DNA of 64,000 bases from Torymus aiolomorphi (GCA_036365515.1 CM070874.1:113629235-113693234), one strand, 5' to 3'; counted from the first letter of the stretch, positions 33,101-45,104 are shown. Made by a program: numbers and translations. The notes: generated by a model from the sequence alone, not told the origin.

Positions 33101-36100
33101 GGAATACTGCCTGTATGATGGAAGCCTTTCAGTTTTTTCTGGGCTTTCGCTTTTTGCCACTTGCACCAACTATTTTCTCCTTTCGGACACAAATGATGTT
33201 GAGGTGATTTATCTGTGGAGATTTTGTGGTAATAAGTGGTCCATATCGCATTGCTCATATCTTTCACTGAGTTCGCATTGCCCCTGATGGCATTACCATA
33301 GTAGGTGGTGAGCTGATCAATAACTTGACCAGTCAAGCGTCCCTGTCCTCCAATGGATTTTCCATCAGCTAACTTCTTCTTGCCAGAATTCTTCTTTAGA
33401 TTTCTCAGCCTTGTACCCATTCGCTTTTGAACATGTCCAACACACTCCTTTTTTTCTACTATCAGTTCATCTCCATATGGTTTAACTTTACACAAATCAC
33501 AGAAAACTTTTGAATCACCATCTCCAATGTAGCGATGATACTTTACACCATATTTTTCCATGGAACTTTTGAAAATTTCAATAATTCCATCCACTTCCAT
33601 CTTTCCGGCACTTCCTTCATGGTTTGCTGAGCAATTGGCTTGATGTTCCGTGTACCAGTCTTCATATTCTTCTGTGCCCTCTTTATTTTCCCATTTCATG
33701 CAAGCTTTGCAGAAACTATTCTTGATAGAGATGTCAAGAATTTGTTGGGAACGCAAACCAATCAAGCTTGTGATTCCTTGTAAAGAAGAGAATCCTCTCT
33801 TTCTCCAGGACCCGTTACCAGACACATCGAGCCCTACACTTCCAGCTGGTGTCAATTGTTTTTCTTTTTCCACTGCTTTTTGCATGGAGATAACTGCCAC
33901 TTTTTCACATGCCTTACTTAACTCCTCATTGATATGGTCATAAAAACTGTGTGCCACTGGCGATGGTAGGTCCATGATACCACAGAAAGTCTCCAATCCT
34001 GCATGTCCTTGTCCAAGTGCACGCATAGCAAGTACACTACGTCTATTTACTTCATAAGCATTCCCACTACTTCCAACTTGTTTACTTGTATTGATGAGAT
34101 TCATGCCATTGCAGTTTTTGCATACAATATTAATTTTTGCACCCAATCCTCTAATGTCTCCTTCCGTCATTCGGATTTTTCCATGACACTTAGCACAAAC
34201 AATTAACTTCTCAAGTTCATGAAACAAAATATCAATATCTATTATTCTGTTTCTTGTTGTTGCTGGACTTCTAGATATATCTGATTCTGAAATTTTGCTT
34301 GCAGATGTGCTTCTTTTTCTCTTTAGTGATGGGGCATTTTCTACTTTTCTTCTAAATCCTTTATGTTTCTTTTTTCTTCCAAATGTTCTCTTCTTTGTAG
34401 ATGGTCCTGGTGTTCGACCTCTCTTGTCTGTATTCATGATTTTTCACAAATCACTACTTTACGTATCAAAATTAAATTGATACACAAAAGTCACTCCGAA
34501 AAAAACACTTAAAAATATAGCAAGTTTTAATTGCACAATGTAGCTAACCTACAGGCCAAATTTTAAAAAATTTTCCACACACTGCTCTAGAGCGTATAAT
34601 AGCTTATAATCAGGAAAAAATGTTTGTTTACTAAATAAATTGCATTGAAAAATGCAGATTCAATTACATTCAAAATAATTCAGTTTAAATTCCAGCGACT
34701 GTGGCGCTGAAACAACAAACATGCAGCCGGGATTTTGAACCACCTATGAGTATTTTACGTATAATACCTTTCTATAAGGAGAGTAAGGGCTCTTGCACGA
34801 ATGGAGGAATAGCGAGGAATAACGCCTGGCAGCCAATCACAAGCAAGTTTTAAAAAGACGTGTTCCTTCTTATTCCTTCAAAAAGAAACAAGTCTTTTTA
34901 AAGCTCACTTGTGATTGTTTGTCAGCCGTTATTACTCGCTATTCCTTTATTCGTGCAAGAGCCCTAAGAGTAAAATACACGAGATTTATACCTCAAGTTA
35001 AGTTTTTCTACAATGTTAATGTACATTACGTTATACATTTAGTATTGTATCGTGTATGCTGTGAAGTATAAAATAATATAAGATTAACAATAGTATTATT
35101 ATCTAAAAGTGATATTTTGAGTAAAATCACTAAATATGCAAAAAAGTAACTTCACGGTTTTAGCTGTATTTTCTAAACGAAATCAAATTTCGAAATGCGG
35201 TTGGAAGCATCGTATTCAGCGGAAAATTTGCTATCAAAATATTAAATAAAAAAAAAAATCGATTTTTCGACCCCCTAACCATGGCTTGTCCCCTTAACCA
35301 ACAGTTAGCGATAAATACCGCTTATTTCGTCACGGAATCACCCTTGCGCTTGGTCAATGAATGCTTAATATTTACACAACTTATTATTTAAATAAAACTC
35401 TCAAAATTTGTATTATTCATAGAATAATCAAAACCCACATATTAATAGTATTTTTCTTCAGATAAATATGGTTAAATCGGTAACGGGTATAGTTTTGTTT
35501 GTTCAAATTGAGGTTAGGGCGTGTTAATGTGTAGTGGGCGTGACTTTTTGACGTAAGTCAGGACATGTACAGGTGGATACTTACATTTTTTTAAATTTAA
35601 AAGTATCCTATATTTAAAATTTGAAAGAATCCTACATAAAAGGTATTCTACATTTAAAATTTGAAAGTATCCTACATAAATTCTTCGTACTCGTATTGCT
35701 CTGTTTTCTACACGGTGCTCCGTTACCATCTGACCTTTACAGTGAAGCAAAACCACGCGATCCCGGCAATCCCGTCACGTGACTCGTATGAGTTTGCGCA
35801 GTTAAATACTTTTACCTATACATAACACATGAACCTGCGATCGCACTCGTGTGTATGTAATATGTGTGTATTTATGTGCATGTGTGCTTGCTTGCGGAAA
35901 GCGGGATGCGGACAGTAATTTCGAAGCATAGCCCACGTGCTACGCTGTCTACTTAACCTTCAAATAAATTTACTCCCAACTTCATTCAAATATTTTTTTA
36001 ATGCATTACAATAATTTTTATTATTGTTTATGTATCAAAATCTTTTTACATATCTATATTTCTTATTAATTTCTATTATTGTTTTATGAGTTACTCAATA

Positions 36101-39100
36101 TTTTATTATTGATTGATAGTCCACCAACCGTTGGTTAACCATTGGTCAATATTTTTCTTATTCGTTGGCCTAAATTATTGGCCAACAGTTAGTAGATAAG
36201 CCATCCGAGTTGGTTTATTTTCTACCAGGGTAAGCAGTCCTTTATTGCACCGTGAGGTTAGCGCACGAGCGTAGCGAGTGCGATATACACGGTGCAATAA
36301 TGGGCTACTTATCGCACGGATAGGCGTGACTTAAGTGCGGGCTTAGGTCACACTGTGCTATAAAAATCTCTTATATAATACTTTTAATATTAATTTTTTT
36401 GAATGTAGTACACATATTGTCATTTACTAATGTCTCAATAATGTAGTCAACATTACATGTGTAGCCTTCTGGCTTTTCCTCTCTGAGCCAATAAATTTTT
36501 TTCATTATTGGTTCAATCGAGTATTCATTGTGTTTTATTATCCTCCCTCTGCAATTATGAATAGTAGAAATAATTTATTTTACACTCTACATTTTCTTAA
36601 AAAAAAAAAAAAAAAATTTTAAATATTAATATTATTTTTTTTAAATATAATTTTAAAAATATTATATAAATTACAAAATGTGCATATTACTAACAAAAAA
36701 CAATTGATAACTTTCTTTCATAACTGTATATGTTGAATAAATGAATCCATTAAAATAAGAACCGTTGATAATCAAATTCTTATCGTAATTATTTTCTATT
36801 TATATTAAAAAGATATTTATAAAATAATACATTACGTAAAGAGTGCGGAAAATTAGTGATTATAGTCGGATTTGTTAAAATTATGCTTTCAACTAAAATA
36901 AACTAATAAAACTTTCAAATGATTTTTTTTTAATTTCAAAATTTCTGTATTAATATTTTAACGGGTATTCGGAATAATAAATCATTAAAGTACGCGATAG
37001 CATCGGAGATTGAACCAGAGCCGGCCGGACGGGCGACGACTGCACTAACCACTGTACTGATCGTAGTGCTCCAGGGTCTCTATACGAGAATCATTACAGC
37101 AGTAACGCAGGTTTAGCACATAATTTCATCATTTTATGATATATTGATATCCAATAAAATCAACGAGAAAATTATTTTCGATTTTTTCATATTTTTCATT
37201 TTTTGTAACCGACTTAATATTATCCGATATGCCAAATTTAAATTAATAAATTTTTTTATATCCTGTCAAATGGTTTAGAATTGTATAAGAATAATATTTT
37301 TTCAATAGAACAAAGTAGATTCAATATTTATATTTATATTCTTTTAGATTCAATATTTTTTTCATTTCATCCATTATATATAAATTTTCCCCCACAGGTT
37401 AATTTTCAATCGGTGAACGTCCTTAAGTTCTAAACATAATAAGAATTGGAAAATTTGGCATTATCTCATTGCACAGGTTTTCCTAAACTTTAACTAAATA
37501 AAACTCTTCCCAAACATTTCCTAAACATAATTTTTTTCACGCAGATATCTAAATCCGTTCTATAAGAAACCGATTTTGGTGCAGCCTTCTTCTCATAAAT
37601 TTTTTAATGTTATAATTATTTTTAATCATAGAATGTGCATCATGATATTTAGTTATTATTTTTTTTATTTTTTGAAGATATTACTACTAGAAGCTGGCAT
37701 GGAAGAACCTTTAGTAGCAAATGTCCCTAGCTTTGTGGTTTTTTTACAAGGCAGTAATATTGATTGGTCATACAATAGTCTACCTGAACCAGTAGCATGC
37801 CAAAGAAGTTCGGGGGCCTCGTGCCCACTACCTCGTGGCAAAGTTATGGGTGGAAGCAGTACCATCAATATAATGATATATTCACGCGGAAATAAAGAAA
37901 ATTATAATGACTGGGCAAAACAAGGTAATCCTGGATGGAGTTATGACGAAGTTTTGCCATATTTTAAGAAATCTGAAGATCTCCGTGTTACACAGGTAAA
38001 GTATACTCACAATTCAAAAGGTTAAGCTTTGAAAATGTTTATTTAAATATTTTTTAAGATTAAAAAGTTAAGAAATTCTATGAATTCATTAAATAATATT
38101 CTTATAAAATTCAAATAAATATAGTTAACCTCAACTCTGCCAGCTGTTGCTATGGTTGCAACTTGCAAGACAGAGACAGAAAGGGCTCTCTTATCTTCTT
38201 TCTCTTTCTGTATATACTACGGCCATCAGCAGACGACAACTCGATTTTTATAAACAGTTTAATAAATACTGTTCTAATTTTGCTGCGTGTCTTACAGATT
38301 CAGAATCCCATAGGGAAACGACTCGTACAATGTTTTCAATTCATAAAGCGTGAATTTGTACTTTTACGGGTTCATATTCTACGAAAAATTTACTACGAAA
38401 AAAGCTAAAACATTTTGTTACAGGATTAAAATAATTTTGAAATAGTACATATATACTATTAATCATTAATTCTAATAATGAATTTTTACGCAACTCAATT
38501 TTTATACTAGAAATATGTTTACAGCTTTTAATGAACAGTACACGTACTCGAAGTGCAGGCGGATATTTGACTGTAGACTACATGCCGTACGAACCTAATC
38601 ATGCAAAAGTACTTCTAAATGCCTGGAAAGATTTAAAATATGATGAAATAGACTATAATGCCGAGAACCAGATTGGTGTTGGTTATTTACAGTACACCAG
38701 CATTCATGGAGCGCGTCAAAGTTCCAATGGTGGCTTTTTAAGACCAATTAGAGGAAAGCGTCCTAATCTGACTATAGAAACCCATGCTCATGTCACAAAA
38801 ATTATTATCGATCCAAAATCAAAACGGGCTATTGGTGTTGAATATACATCTACTAAAGATAAACTAACCAAAATAGTATTTGCAAGGAAGGAAGTCATTG
38901 TCTCCGCTGGAGCATTTGGCTCACCTAAATTATTAATGTTGTCAGGTATTGGACCTAAGAAAGAACTAAATAGAGCTAAAATAAAAATTATTAAAAAGTT
39001 ACCTGTTGGACGAAATCTTCAGGATCACGTTGGTTTTGCATCTCAATGGTTCGCTCTGCCAAAGGTATTATCTACAATAAAATCAGGAGAAGATGTCTTG

Positions 39101-39811
39101 AACGATGCAGTCTATTGGCTTAATACTCATGAAGGCCCGAATTCGGGGTCTGGTACACAAATCGTTACTTTCTCTCAAACGAAATTTGAACATCAATCAG
39201 GAGTACCTGACATTGAATATATTCATGCTCCTTTTGTAAATGAAAACTTTAAAATTGATCCAAATTATGAAGGGGGTCTTCAATATTTTCCTGGATCATA
39301 CTATAGCGGAATTGTGATTGCAACATTTTTATTGAATACTAAAAGCCGCGGTTCAGTTAGACTCAACAAAACTGATCCTATTCATAGTCCCCCTTTGATT
39401 AAGATGAATTATTTAACAGCACCTGAAGACATGGCTAGAATAACAGAAGGAGCGTTACAAGCTAAAAAAATATTCAATACTCCAACATTCAAACAATATG
39501 GTCTGAAAGAGCTTAAAATATCCGTGCCAAGATGTGACCATCTTAGATTTGGCAGTGCAAAATACTACAAATGTCTTGTTAAAATAACTACTCGATCATT
39601 CTACCATCCTGTAGGAACTTGTAAAATGGGCCCTGTAACTGATTCTACTGCAGTTGTCAATCCGCGTTTGCAGGTCCACGGAATCAAAAGTTTGAGAGTT
39701 ATCGATGCGTCTATCATGCCTACGATACCGTCAGGAAACACCAATGCTCCAGTTATCATGATAGCCGAGAAAGCAAGTGATATGATTAAAGAAGATTGGT
39801 TGTGCAAATAA
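30193..39811 (+). CDS. GMC oxidoreductase, FAD-dependent (glucose dehydrogenase-like), three exons
   Basis: Exons 30193-30438, 37678-37995 and 38525-39811 join in phase 0 (donors AAG|GTAATT and CAG|GTAAAG; acceptors TTGAAG| and TTACAG|) to give 616 residues, normal for insect GMC enzymes. The FAD-binding GAGSAG is at 64-69, the first GMC signature ([20 protein letters not shown]) at 135-154 and the second ([16 protein letters not shown]) at about 317-332. The active-site pair is His549 in [11 protein letters not shown] and Asn593 in SGNTNAP, 44 residues apart as in the family. Such enzymes oxidise sugars or other alcohols with FAD. The N-terminus (MVWIPGD..C..PNLLSCQ) is the usual insect GMC leader before the Rossmann fold; it may be secreted, but a classical signal peptide is not obvious. 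The start has an in-frame stop 12 bp upstream and A at -3. Intron 1 (7,239 bp) is mostly nested transposons; intron 2 is 529 bp. The substrate is unknown. Confidence 0.93.
30633..30682. repeat. Short hairpin in GMC intron 1
   Basis: GTTATACGTGTCCGTAAAG and TTTATGGACACGTATGACAAC pair across a short spacer. It lies in the part of the intron outside the nested transposons. The function is unknown. Confidence 0.6.
31340..31379. repeat. 40-bp dispersed repeat, copy 2
   Basis: Matches 26930-26969 with one mismatch. Confidence 0.7.
31498..31650. repeat. Palindromic repeat with inverted partner at 36236-36365
   Basis: The first half is itself a palindrome (TTAAGTAGCCCATTATTGCA facing TAATGGGCTACTTAA). 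The second half, from about 31602 ('tttatagcacaacctaacct' to 'cacgcctattcgtgcg'), is an inverted copy of 36316-36365. The copy at 36236-36315 repeats the palindrome. So the CCCTGG element is bracketed by related sequence on both sides, perhaps yet another nesting level. Confidence 0.6.
32696..34437 (-). pseudogene. Mutator-like DDE transposase, broken by one frameshift
   Basis: Two minus-strand frames encode consecutive parts of one protein: 34437 to about 33085 (about 450 residues) and about 33085 to 32696 (about 130 residues). The N-terminus is basic (nuclear-localisation-like). A zinc-ribbon-like pair CAKC/CKNC is at 81-84 and 106-109. The acidic residues expected for catalysis are in [10 protein letters not shown] (Asp204) and IGDGDSK (Asp306/308) of frame one, and in [14 protein letters not shown] (Glu) of frame two. 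More Cys/His ([14 protein letters not shown]) lie between. This block order matches the large invertebrate family annotated as 'Mutator-like transposase domain'. The frames meet around GAGCAGTTAAACC (33079-33091), where a single missing base would explain the break. It could equally be a sequencing error. It is antisense to the host GMC gene. Confidence 0.85.
34787..34964. mobile_element. Harbinger-like MITE, 178 bp, TAA duplication
   Basis: The ends GGGCTCTTGCACGAAT and ATTCGTGCAAGAGCCC are exact inverses, flanked by TAA on both sides (34784-34786, 34965-34967). A 3-bp TAA duplication with GGG ends is typical of PIF/Harbinger (Tourist-type) MITEs. It is inserted in the 5' flank of the transposase gene of the larger element, possibly in its promoter. 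Confidence 0.8.
36236..36365. repeat. Inverted partner of 31498-31650
   Basis: Carries the same TGCACGG..CCGTGCA palindrome and the inverse of the 'cctaagcccg..cacgcctat' tract found at 31602-31650. Confidence 0.6.
37001..37072 (-). other. Degenerate tRNA-like segment in GMC intron 1
   Basis: On the minus strand, ATCAGTACAGTGGTTAGTGC resembles an A box and GGTTCAATCTCC a B box, about 30 bp apart, as in tRNA-derived SINE heads. The GC-rich segment stands out in very AT-rich surroundings. No cloverleaf is evident. Confidence 0.45.
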
Positions 39812-41330
39812 TATCATTTAGCAATTTACTACCTTAACTATAAGATTATTTGTTTTCTTAATTTATTACGAATCATAAATAATAACCAAATACACAAAAA
39901 AACAATTTTTAACGTTAAACATTTTCTTCCATTTTGAACTTTTTTTCAATATCAATCAAATATTTAAAAATTATAAACATCATTAATAATCACATACAAT
40001 TTAATGTTAATTCATCGATATCCCAAAATTTATTTCGTTGTTGTTCGCATCGTAAAAACACGTAACATTTGTCTATAACCTTCGCAATCGTAATTTCGGT
40101 TATTCTAGACGTGTGCACATGCACCTGAGCTCGTGCAATCGCATACGAAGACTATGCGAAAACGCGCGAAGGAATATAACGAGCGAAAAAACTGGCTTCT
40201 CTTTATCGTTCGCCGGTTGATAAAAGACTTGTCGCACTTATGCACACAAAGCAGAAAGTTAACCCGGCAGACGAGCCAAAGACACTAAATAATCCAGTCT
40301 CTGCCACTCTGCCCCTTGTTTCGGTTCGGTTTTATGGCGATTTATCATGCGCACGACACCGGGGCTACACCAAAACAAATTCACATTTGAATGGCACTGA
40401 GACACGATTTTCCTCTTGCGTAGGAAACGATCTTTTGCGAACGGTCGACGAGGCTGTTGTTTTGAAAACGTGAAATTCTTAATAAAAAGTAGCAGTTTAG
40501 GAAGGTTGTTTGGTCATTTATAAATATCTTGTTTTTTAACCAATAACATGATTTTTTAAGAGTGTTATTTAATTATTAAGTCATACGTTAAAAATATCTT
40601 GATGCCCCAAATGTTTTCCTTGTAGGAGCAATTCAGATAAAATACTAGTTAATGCAACAATATCCAATTACAATTTTTATAATTTACATTATAACCAAGA
40701 TCCTAATTTTGATATTTTGTATTTTTATATGCAATCAAATAATTAATAATCTTATGTAAGCGAAAGTTAATGAAATAGTATGATAATTTTTTCAGTAAGA
40801 CTTTCTGAAAAATAATTTATTACATCATGTAGTTGTTACCGAATCTGTCATTTGAACTCATTACGGAAGGAAATGTAGTTTTCTCAATTATGTTAGAGAT
40901 ATTGTAAAAATAGATGATACGTTTAATATAACATGACTTTACATTACATAAAAAAATAATATCAGTCGCCAATAAGTTACGTCACTAAATTAGTAAACAA
41001 ACGATTTCTAATCAAACATAGAAGACGAAGGCACTTTCACGTTTCAACACATAGAAAGTGAATTTTTGGAAATAGCTTATCTCTTCTTCTGTAGCACGGA
41101 ACATGCAGCGGAAAAAGTTGATGCACTACGTTATAAGTATTCCTGTTTTTCTGACCAGCTTTGTTCTTGCGTAACATAAATATATGTATATCCAATGTTT
41201 TATATTGCACAAAATATTTCATTTCATTTACATATGAAGCAGGTTTCTTTTCTTCAGGTGAATCCGTGTTTGAATATAATTATAAAGTTAAATTACATTG
41301 GAAGTTATACGGTTACACTTTGTATTACTA
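39812..41330. other. No gene recognised
   Basis: 3' flank of the GMC gene, then AT-rich DNA with a small CpG-rich patch (40080-40470). No canonical AATAAA was seen close to the GMC stop codon; only AT-rich variants occur around 39880. Confidence 0.45.
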
Positions 41331-43146
41331 CACTGTAAAAAATGTCCTTAAAATTAATGCACTTTTAATGTACATAAGCACATTAAATTTAATGTACTTG
41401 TAACAAAATAGTACATCAATGTACAAAAGTATTGTTTTTGCATTAAATTTAATGCACCGATATTAAAATTCGTGCAATTATGACTCAAAAGTAATGTAAG
41501 CGTACATGAAATTTCATTTAAAAAATTGAAAGTGAAGTTGTGGTAGATGTACAAAAATTTCAATGTCATATGCACGATAATTAATATACATGTACCTTAA
41601 ATAAATATATATCTGCATTAATGTTACAGTATTTATACATTAAATTCCATGACATTATCGCAAAACTTTGAAGTAAAAGTAATTACTTGTGCATTAAATT
41701 CCATGACTTTCACTTCATAATTTCACGTAGAAGTAATGCACATTTTATGAAATATAGATCACTTTTACATTAAATTTCATGACTTCGCTCCGAAATTTGC
41801 AGCAACAGTAATGAATATCGCATTAAATTTATGTTACAAAGTTCACCGCCTTGATTCCGTAATTTCACGTAAAAGTAATGCATGATTCATTAAATATACA
41901 TTACTATTACATTAAAATTCATGATTTTCGCTCTAAAACTTGTAGTAAAAGTAATGAATATTGTATTAAATTTTAGTTACAAACTCAGTGATTTTCATGT
42001 TATAATGTAAAAAAAAAGTAATGCACGTTTCATTGAATTTCCCTTACTTTTACATTAAAATTCATGACATTTGCTCCAAAACTTGCAGTAAAAATAATGC
42101 ATATGGGATTAAATTTTAGGTAATTTCACGTAAAAGTAGAGCATGTTTCATTAAATATAGATTATTTCTACATTAAATTCGATGACATTCGCGCCGAAAC
42201 TTGCAGTAAAATTAATGCATATATGTCTTATGTAGATGAAAATGTCAAACTTTTTCAAGCGAGCAATAGCGTAACGGATAGCGTGCGTGCGTAGTAACCC
42301 AAGGGTTGCGGGTTCGATTCCCGGTTAGGTCGAAAATTTTATGTAAGTTTTTTTCTGCGATAATAACAATGCGATTAATTTAAGAGATAAGTTCTTTAAT
42401 CAAAATGCGAAAAATTTATAATATTAAAAAGTTATATGTATAAATTAACATTGTTGCTGGCACAACATAAAGAAGTGAGGTAAGTAAATATATAATAAAT
42501 TTGAATCAAAGTAAAATAATTTCAACTACAAACTGTGTATTATTATTACATTTTGTAAAAATTTTTTATTTTCACAACATAAAAAAATAATTGGTTGAAT
42601 AAAAAGAAAAAAAAATTATTTTTCAACCAAATAAATTATTTTTTGACCTAAGTAAAATTTGATTAGTATAACGTCTTTTACTAGAAATTTCAAATACGTG
42701 TATGTTAAGTTTTATGCATTCAATTGAAATTCCAGTTTACGGGAATTTTTTTAATGTGCAGCGGTGAAATTTTCCAGTACATTTACAGTACATTATAAGA
42801 TTTAAATAAATTTTAATGCAGATTTGCATTAATTATAATGCGGATTTGCATTAAAAGTAATGCACTCTGCATTGAATTCACATCACATGTACATTACATT
42901 CTATTATTCTTACTCCGAAATTTGCCGTGAAAGTAATTCATATTACATTGAATTCACGTTACATGTACATTAAATTTACTGACTTCTACGCCAAATTTTT
43001 CCAGTAAAAATAATGCACTTTGCATTAAATTTAAGTTATATTTACATTAAATTTAAGTTACGCCATGAAATTGTTTTAATGTACCTGCTTGAAATTGTGC
43101 TTCCATTACATGTGCATTAATTTTAATGTAGATTTTTTTTACAGTG
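41331..43146. mobile_element. TIR element 'D', 1.8 kb, built of CATTAAA repeats
   Basis: The ends CACTGTAAAAAATGTC and its near-inverse (ATTTTTTTTACAGTG) face each other. Much of the rest consists of degenerate modules 120-145 bp apart (near 41635, 41768, 41910, 42052 and 42172), each with ACATTAAATTTCATGAC, a CTCCGAAACTTGCAGTAAAA block and GTAATGCA. The CATTAAAT/ATTTAATG motif is self-complementary, so the arms can fold extensively. A tRNA-like segment lies at 42261-42332, almost at the centre. The flanking duplication is unclear (CTA against ATA). It is non-coding. Confidence 0.7.
42261..42332 (+). other. tRNA-like segment at the centre of element D
   Basis: GAGCAATAGCGTAACGGATAGCG resembles a D arm with A box. 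GTTGCGGGTTCGATTCCCGG is a nearly perfect T arm with a canonical B box (GGTTCGATTCC). The anticodon arm and acceptor pairing are poor, so it is unlikely to be a working tRNA, but the RNA polymerase III promoter elements look intact. Confidence 0.6.
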
Positions 43147-45104
43147 ATATATAATTAAATTATATACATAAACGAGAAATTAAAACCAAACGAAAAACTT
43201 TTGTTGCATAAAGCTTGGGGGGAAATCATCAATATTATAGTCTATTTTGAAGCAATTACCTCTTGTCAATAAAATCATAATCCTATTTAATTCATCTAGT
43301 AAAATATCAATCTTTTCCAACCCTAATAACTAACGTCTACCACTAAAACACTGACCTATTAACCGATACATTCGTATCCATTTTCCCCTGACTCGAACTA
43401 AAAAGAAACCTTCCACCGCCCGAAAAAAAGCACACAACGCACACGGAAGACAAATGCACATTTCGATTTCTCATCCACTCAAAATTCATCTCGGCCCCGT
43501 ACATATTCAAGCTCCGCGCGCTCGCTCTCTCGGCCCTCCCCCTCCATTCGTCTCTTTTGTTTACGGCTGAGCGCTGCATGCGCTAAAGCACACGCGTATA
43601 TACGAAATATACGGTGCATTAATACCGAATCGAGCGGCTGTGCAATTTAAAAGGCAAGTGTCCAGGACGAGCAAAGTTGCGCGCGCTCGGGATCCTCCCT
43701 CCCGTCCGACTTCCGTGCCAAAAATGCCGCGCTCGCGCGAGAGCGGCGAAAGAGAGCGAGAGAGAGAAAAATGAGTCGGCGCCAACTGCAATCGATGCAC
43801 CCCGGCGCCAACTGGGCGACCGGTGCGTTTGAAATAACAATAAAGAAAGGAAGCGAGAGAGAAAGGGCACAGCGTGCGAGAACGCGACAAAGTGTTTTCG
43901 CGAATTTTCAATTTTGGTAAAGGTACGCGCGTGCTTCTATTTCGTTTCTTTCTTCGTTTTTCGGGGCTATGTATATGTGCGTGGATTCCCTCCTCTCTGT
44001 TTCGCTCGCACACGCGTTCGCTTCGTATTTATCCGTATTCGGGTCTCCTTTCGAGGCGGGGCGGACGCGACGAGTTGATTTCATCTGTTTTGGAAAAGCT
44101 CCTAGTGTAATGAAATAGCGGAGAACAGCAGTGGTGGGCAGTTTTTTAAATTTGGCCGAGGGCGGAGATGCGTAGTGACGTGTACGTGCATGTATAGGGA
44201 GAAACATAGAATTCGCGTTTAATTATCAAATTATGGGAGTGCTCGGCTTTTTTATCGGTTCGAGTGTGCACGCGCGCGCCGTTCGACGATAGGCCGGAAA
44301 ATGAGATATTTTGACGTGGTGAATTATTAAAATTTTCAGTTTGCCGAGAGGGAGGGAAAATAAATATACTTTCGGTCACGGTTTTCACTTTATGTGAATC
44401 AATTTGATTAAATCGGTTTTGGAAATGTTCCTAATTGCCTCGACGAAATCATGAGAGTGCTCATAATTTTAATATCCCTTTGCCGTATTATTTTAAATTT
44501 CAGTCGGACTTTTTTCAGTTATTAAATTTGCCAGTAATATAGATATATACTTTTAATATACGATATAAAAACTGAATTTGAAATGGCAATAAGGATATAA
44601 TTTTATAAATTATGAATATAATTTTATAAATTATGAATATAATTTTATAAATTATGAATATAATTTTATAAATTATGAATATAATTTTATAAATTATGAA
44701 TATAATTTTATAAATTTTTTGAATTAATTTTATAAATTTTTTTAATTAATTTTATTCTAAAAATAAGATATAATACTTCGTTAATTTAAGTCAGCAGTTT
44801 TGGGGATGCCGGAATAAAAGAACTTTTATATAAAAATACCCGAATTCAACAGTCTTTCTCATCTGAAAACATCATAATAATTTGATACTGAATTAAAAAT
44901 TAACGAAATTTCCAGGAAAATTCTTTACTTTAAATTTATTTACAGTCAGTTGACATTTTTAAACATTCTGAATTTGTTATAACAATGTTAACCCCTATTT
45001 TTTTTAAAATAAACGAAATTACAATAACCAATTGCAGTCTAGGCCTCACTCGCATTATGATTAAAATTGTAACAATTTGAAATTGCTATAGTTTTCACCA
45101 TTCT
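43147..45104. other. No gene recognised; CpG-rich patch and a minisatellite
   Basis: A CpG- and GA-rich stretch (43360-44310) has overlapping frames in several phases and no domain. It may be regulatory DNA. The remainder is AT-rich. Confidence 0.4.
44595..44715. repeat. 21-bp AT-rich minisatellite
   Basis: About 5.8 near-perfect copies of a 21-bp unit (ATATAATTTTATAAATTATG plus A), followed by two degraded ATTAATTTTATAAATTTTTT-like copies up to about 44750. Confidence 0.9.

Larger units (their letters stand above)
31724..35293. mobile_element. TTAA-flanked DNA transposon (3,570 bp) with Mutator-like DDE transposase
   Basis: The 18-bp ends GGGGACAAGCCATGGTTA and their exact inverse are bordered by TTAA on both sides (31720-31723, 35294-35297). 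It carries a two-frame transposase gene on the minus strand (32696-34437) and a small Harbinger-like MITE (34787-34964). TTAA targeting is the hallmark of Kolobok and piggyBac; the protein is neither piggyBac-like nor does it show a THAP finger by eye. The perfect terminal repeats suggest a fairly recent insertion, younger than the CCCTGG element that it splits. Confidence 0.85.
31653..36230. mobile_element. CCCTGGTAGAAA-family MITE split by a large insertion
   Basis: The ends CCCTGGTAGAAA and TTTCTACCAGGG are each flanked by TA (31651-31652, 36231-36232). Sub-terminal GTTGG/CCAAC motifs recur in both orientations. After removing the TTAA-flanked element 31724-35293, about 1 kb remains, in the size range of its relatives at 4162-4821 and 13209-13790. 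It is non-coding. Confidence 0.7.
31044..37422. mobile_element. Outermost TTAA-flanked element filling GMC intron 1
   Basis: GGACGTTTATCGGCAGAAAAT on the left, with about 55 bp after it, is an inverted copy of the sequence ending 37422 (ATTTTCAATCGGTGAACGTCC). Both ends meet TTAA (31040-31043, 37423-37426). The span is 6,379 bp, but much of that is later insertions (31653-36230 and, within it, 31724-35293). It occupies all but about 860 bp of the intron. No coding region of its own is recognised. The TTAA could be target duplication or part of the inverted ends. Confidence 0.65.

Noticed and set aside
31724..35293. A host gene nested antisense in the GMC intron
   Set aside because: The protein is a DDE transposase and the region is bounded by exact terminal inverted repeats on TTAA, so it is a transposon.
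44595..44715. CRISPR-like array
   Set aside because: It is a head-to-tail 21-bp minisatellite without spacers, in a eukaryotic context.
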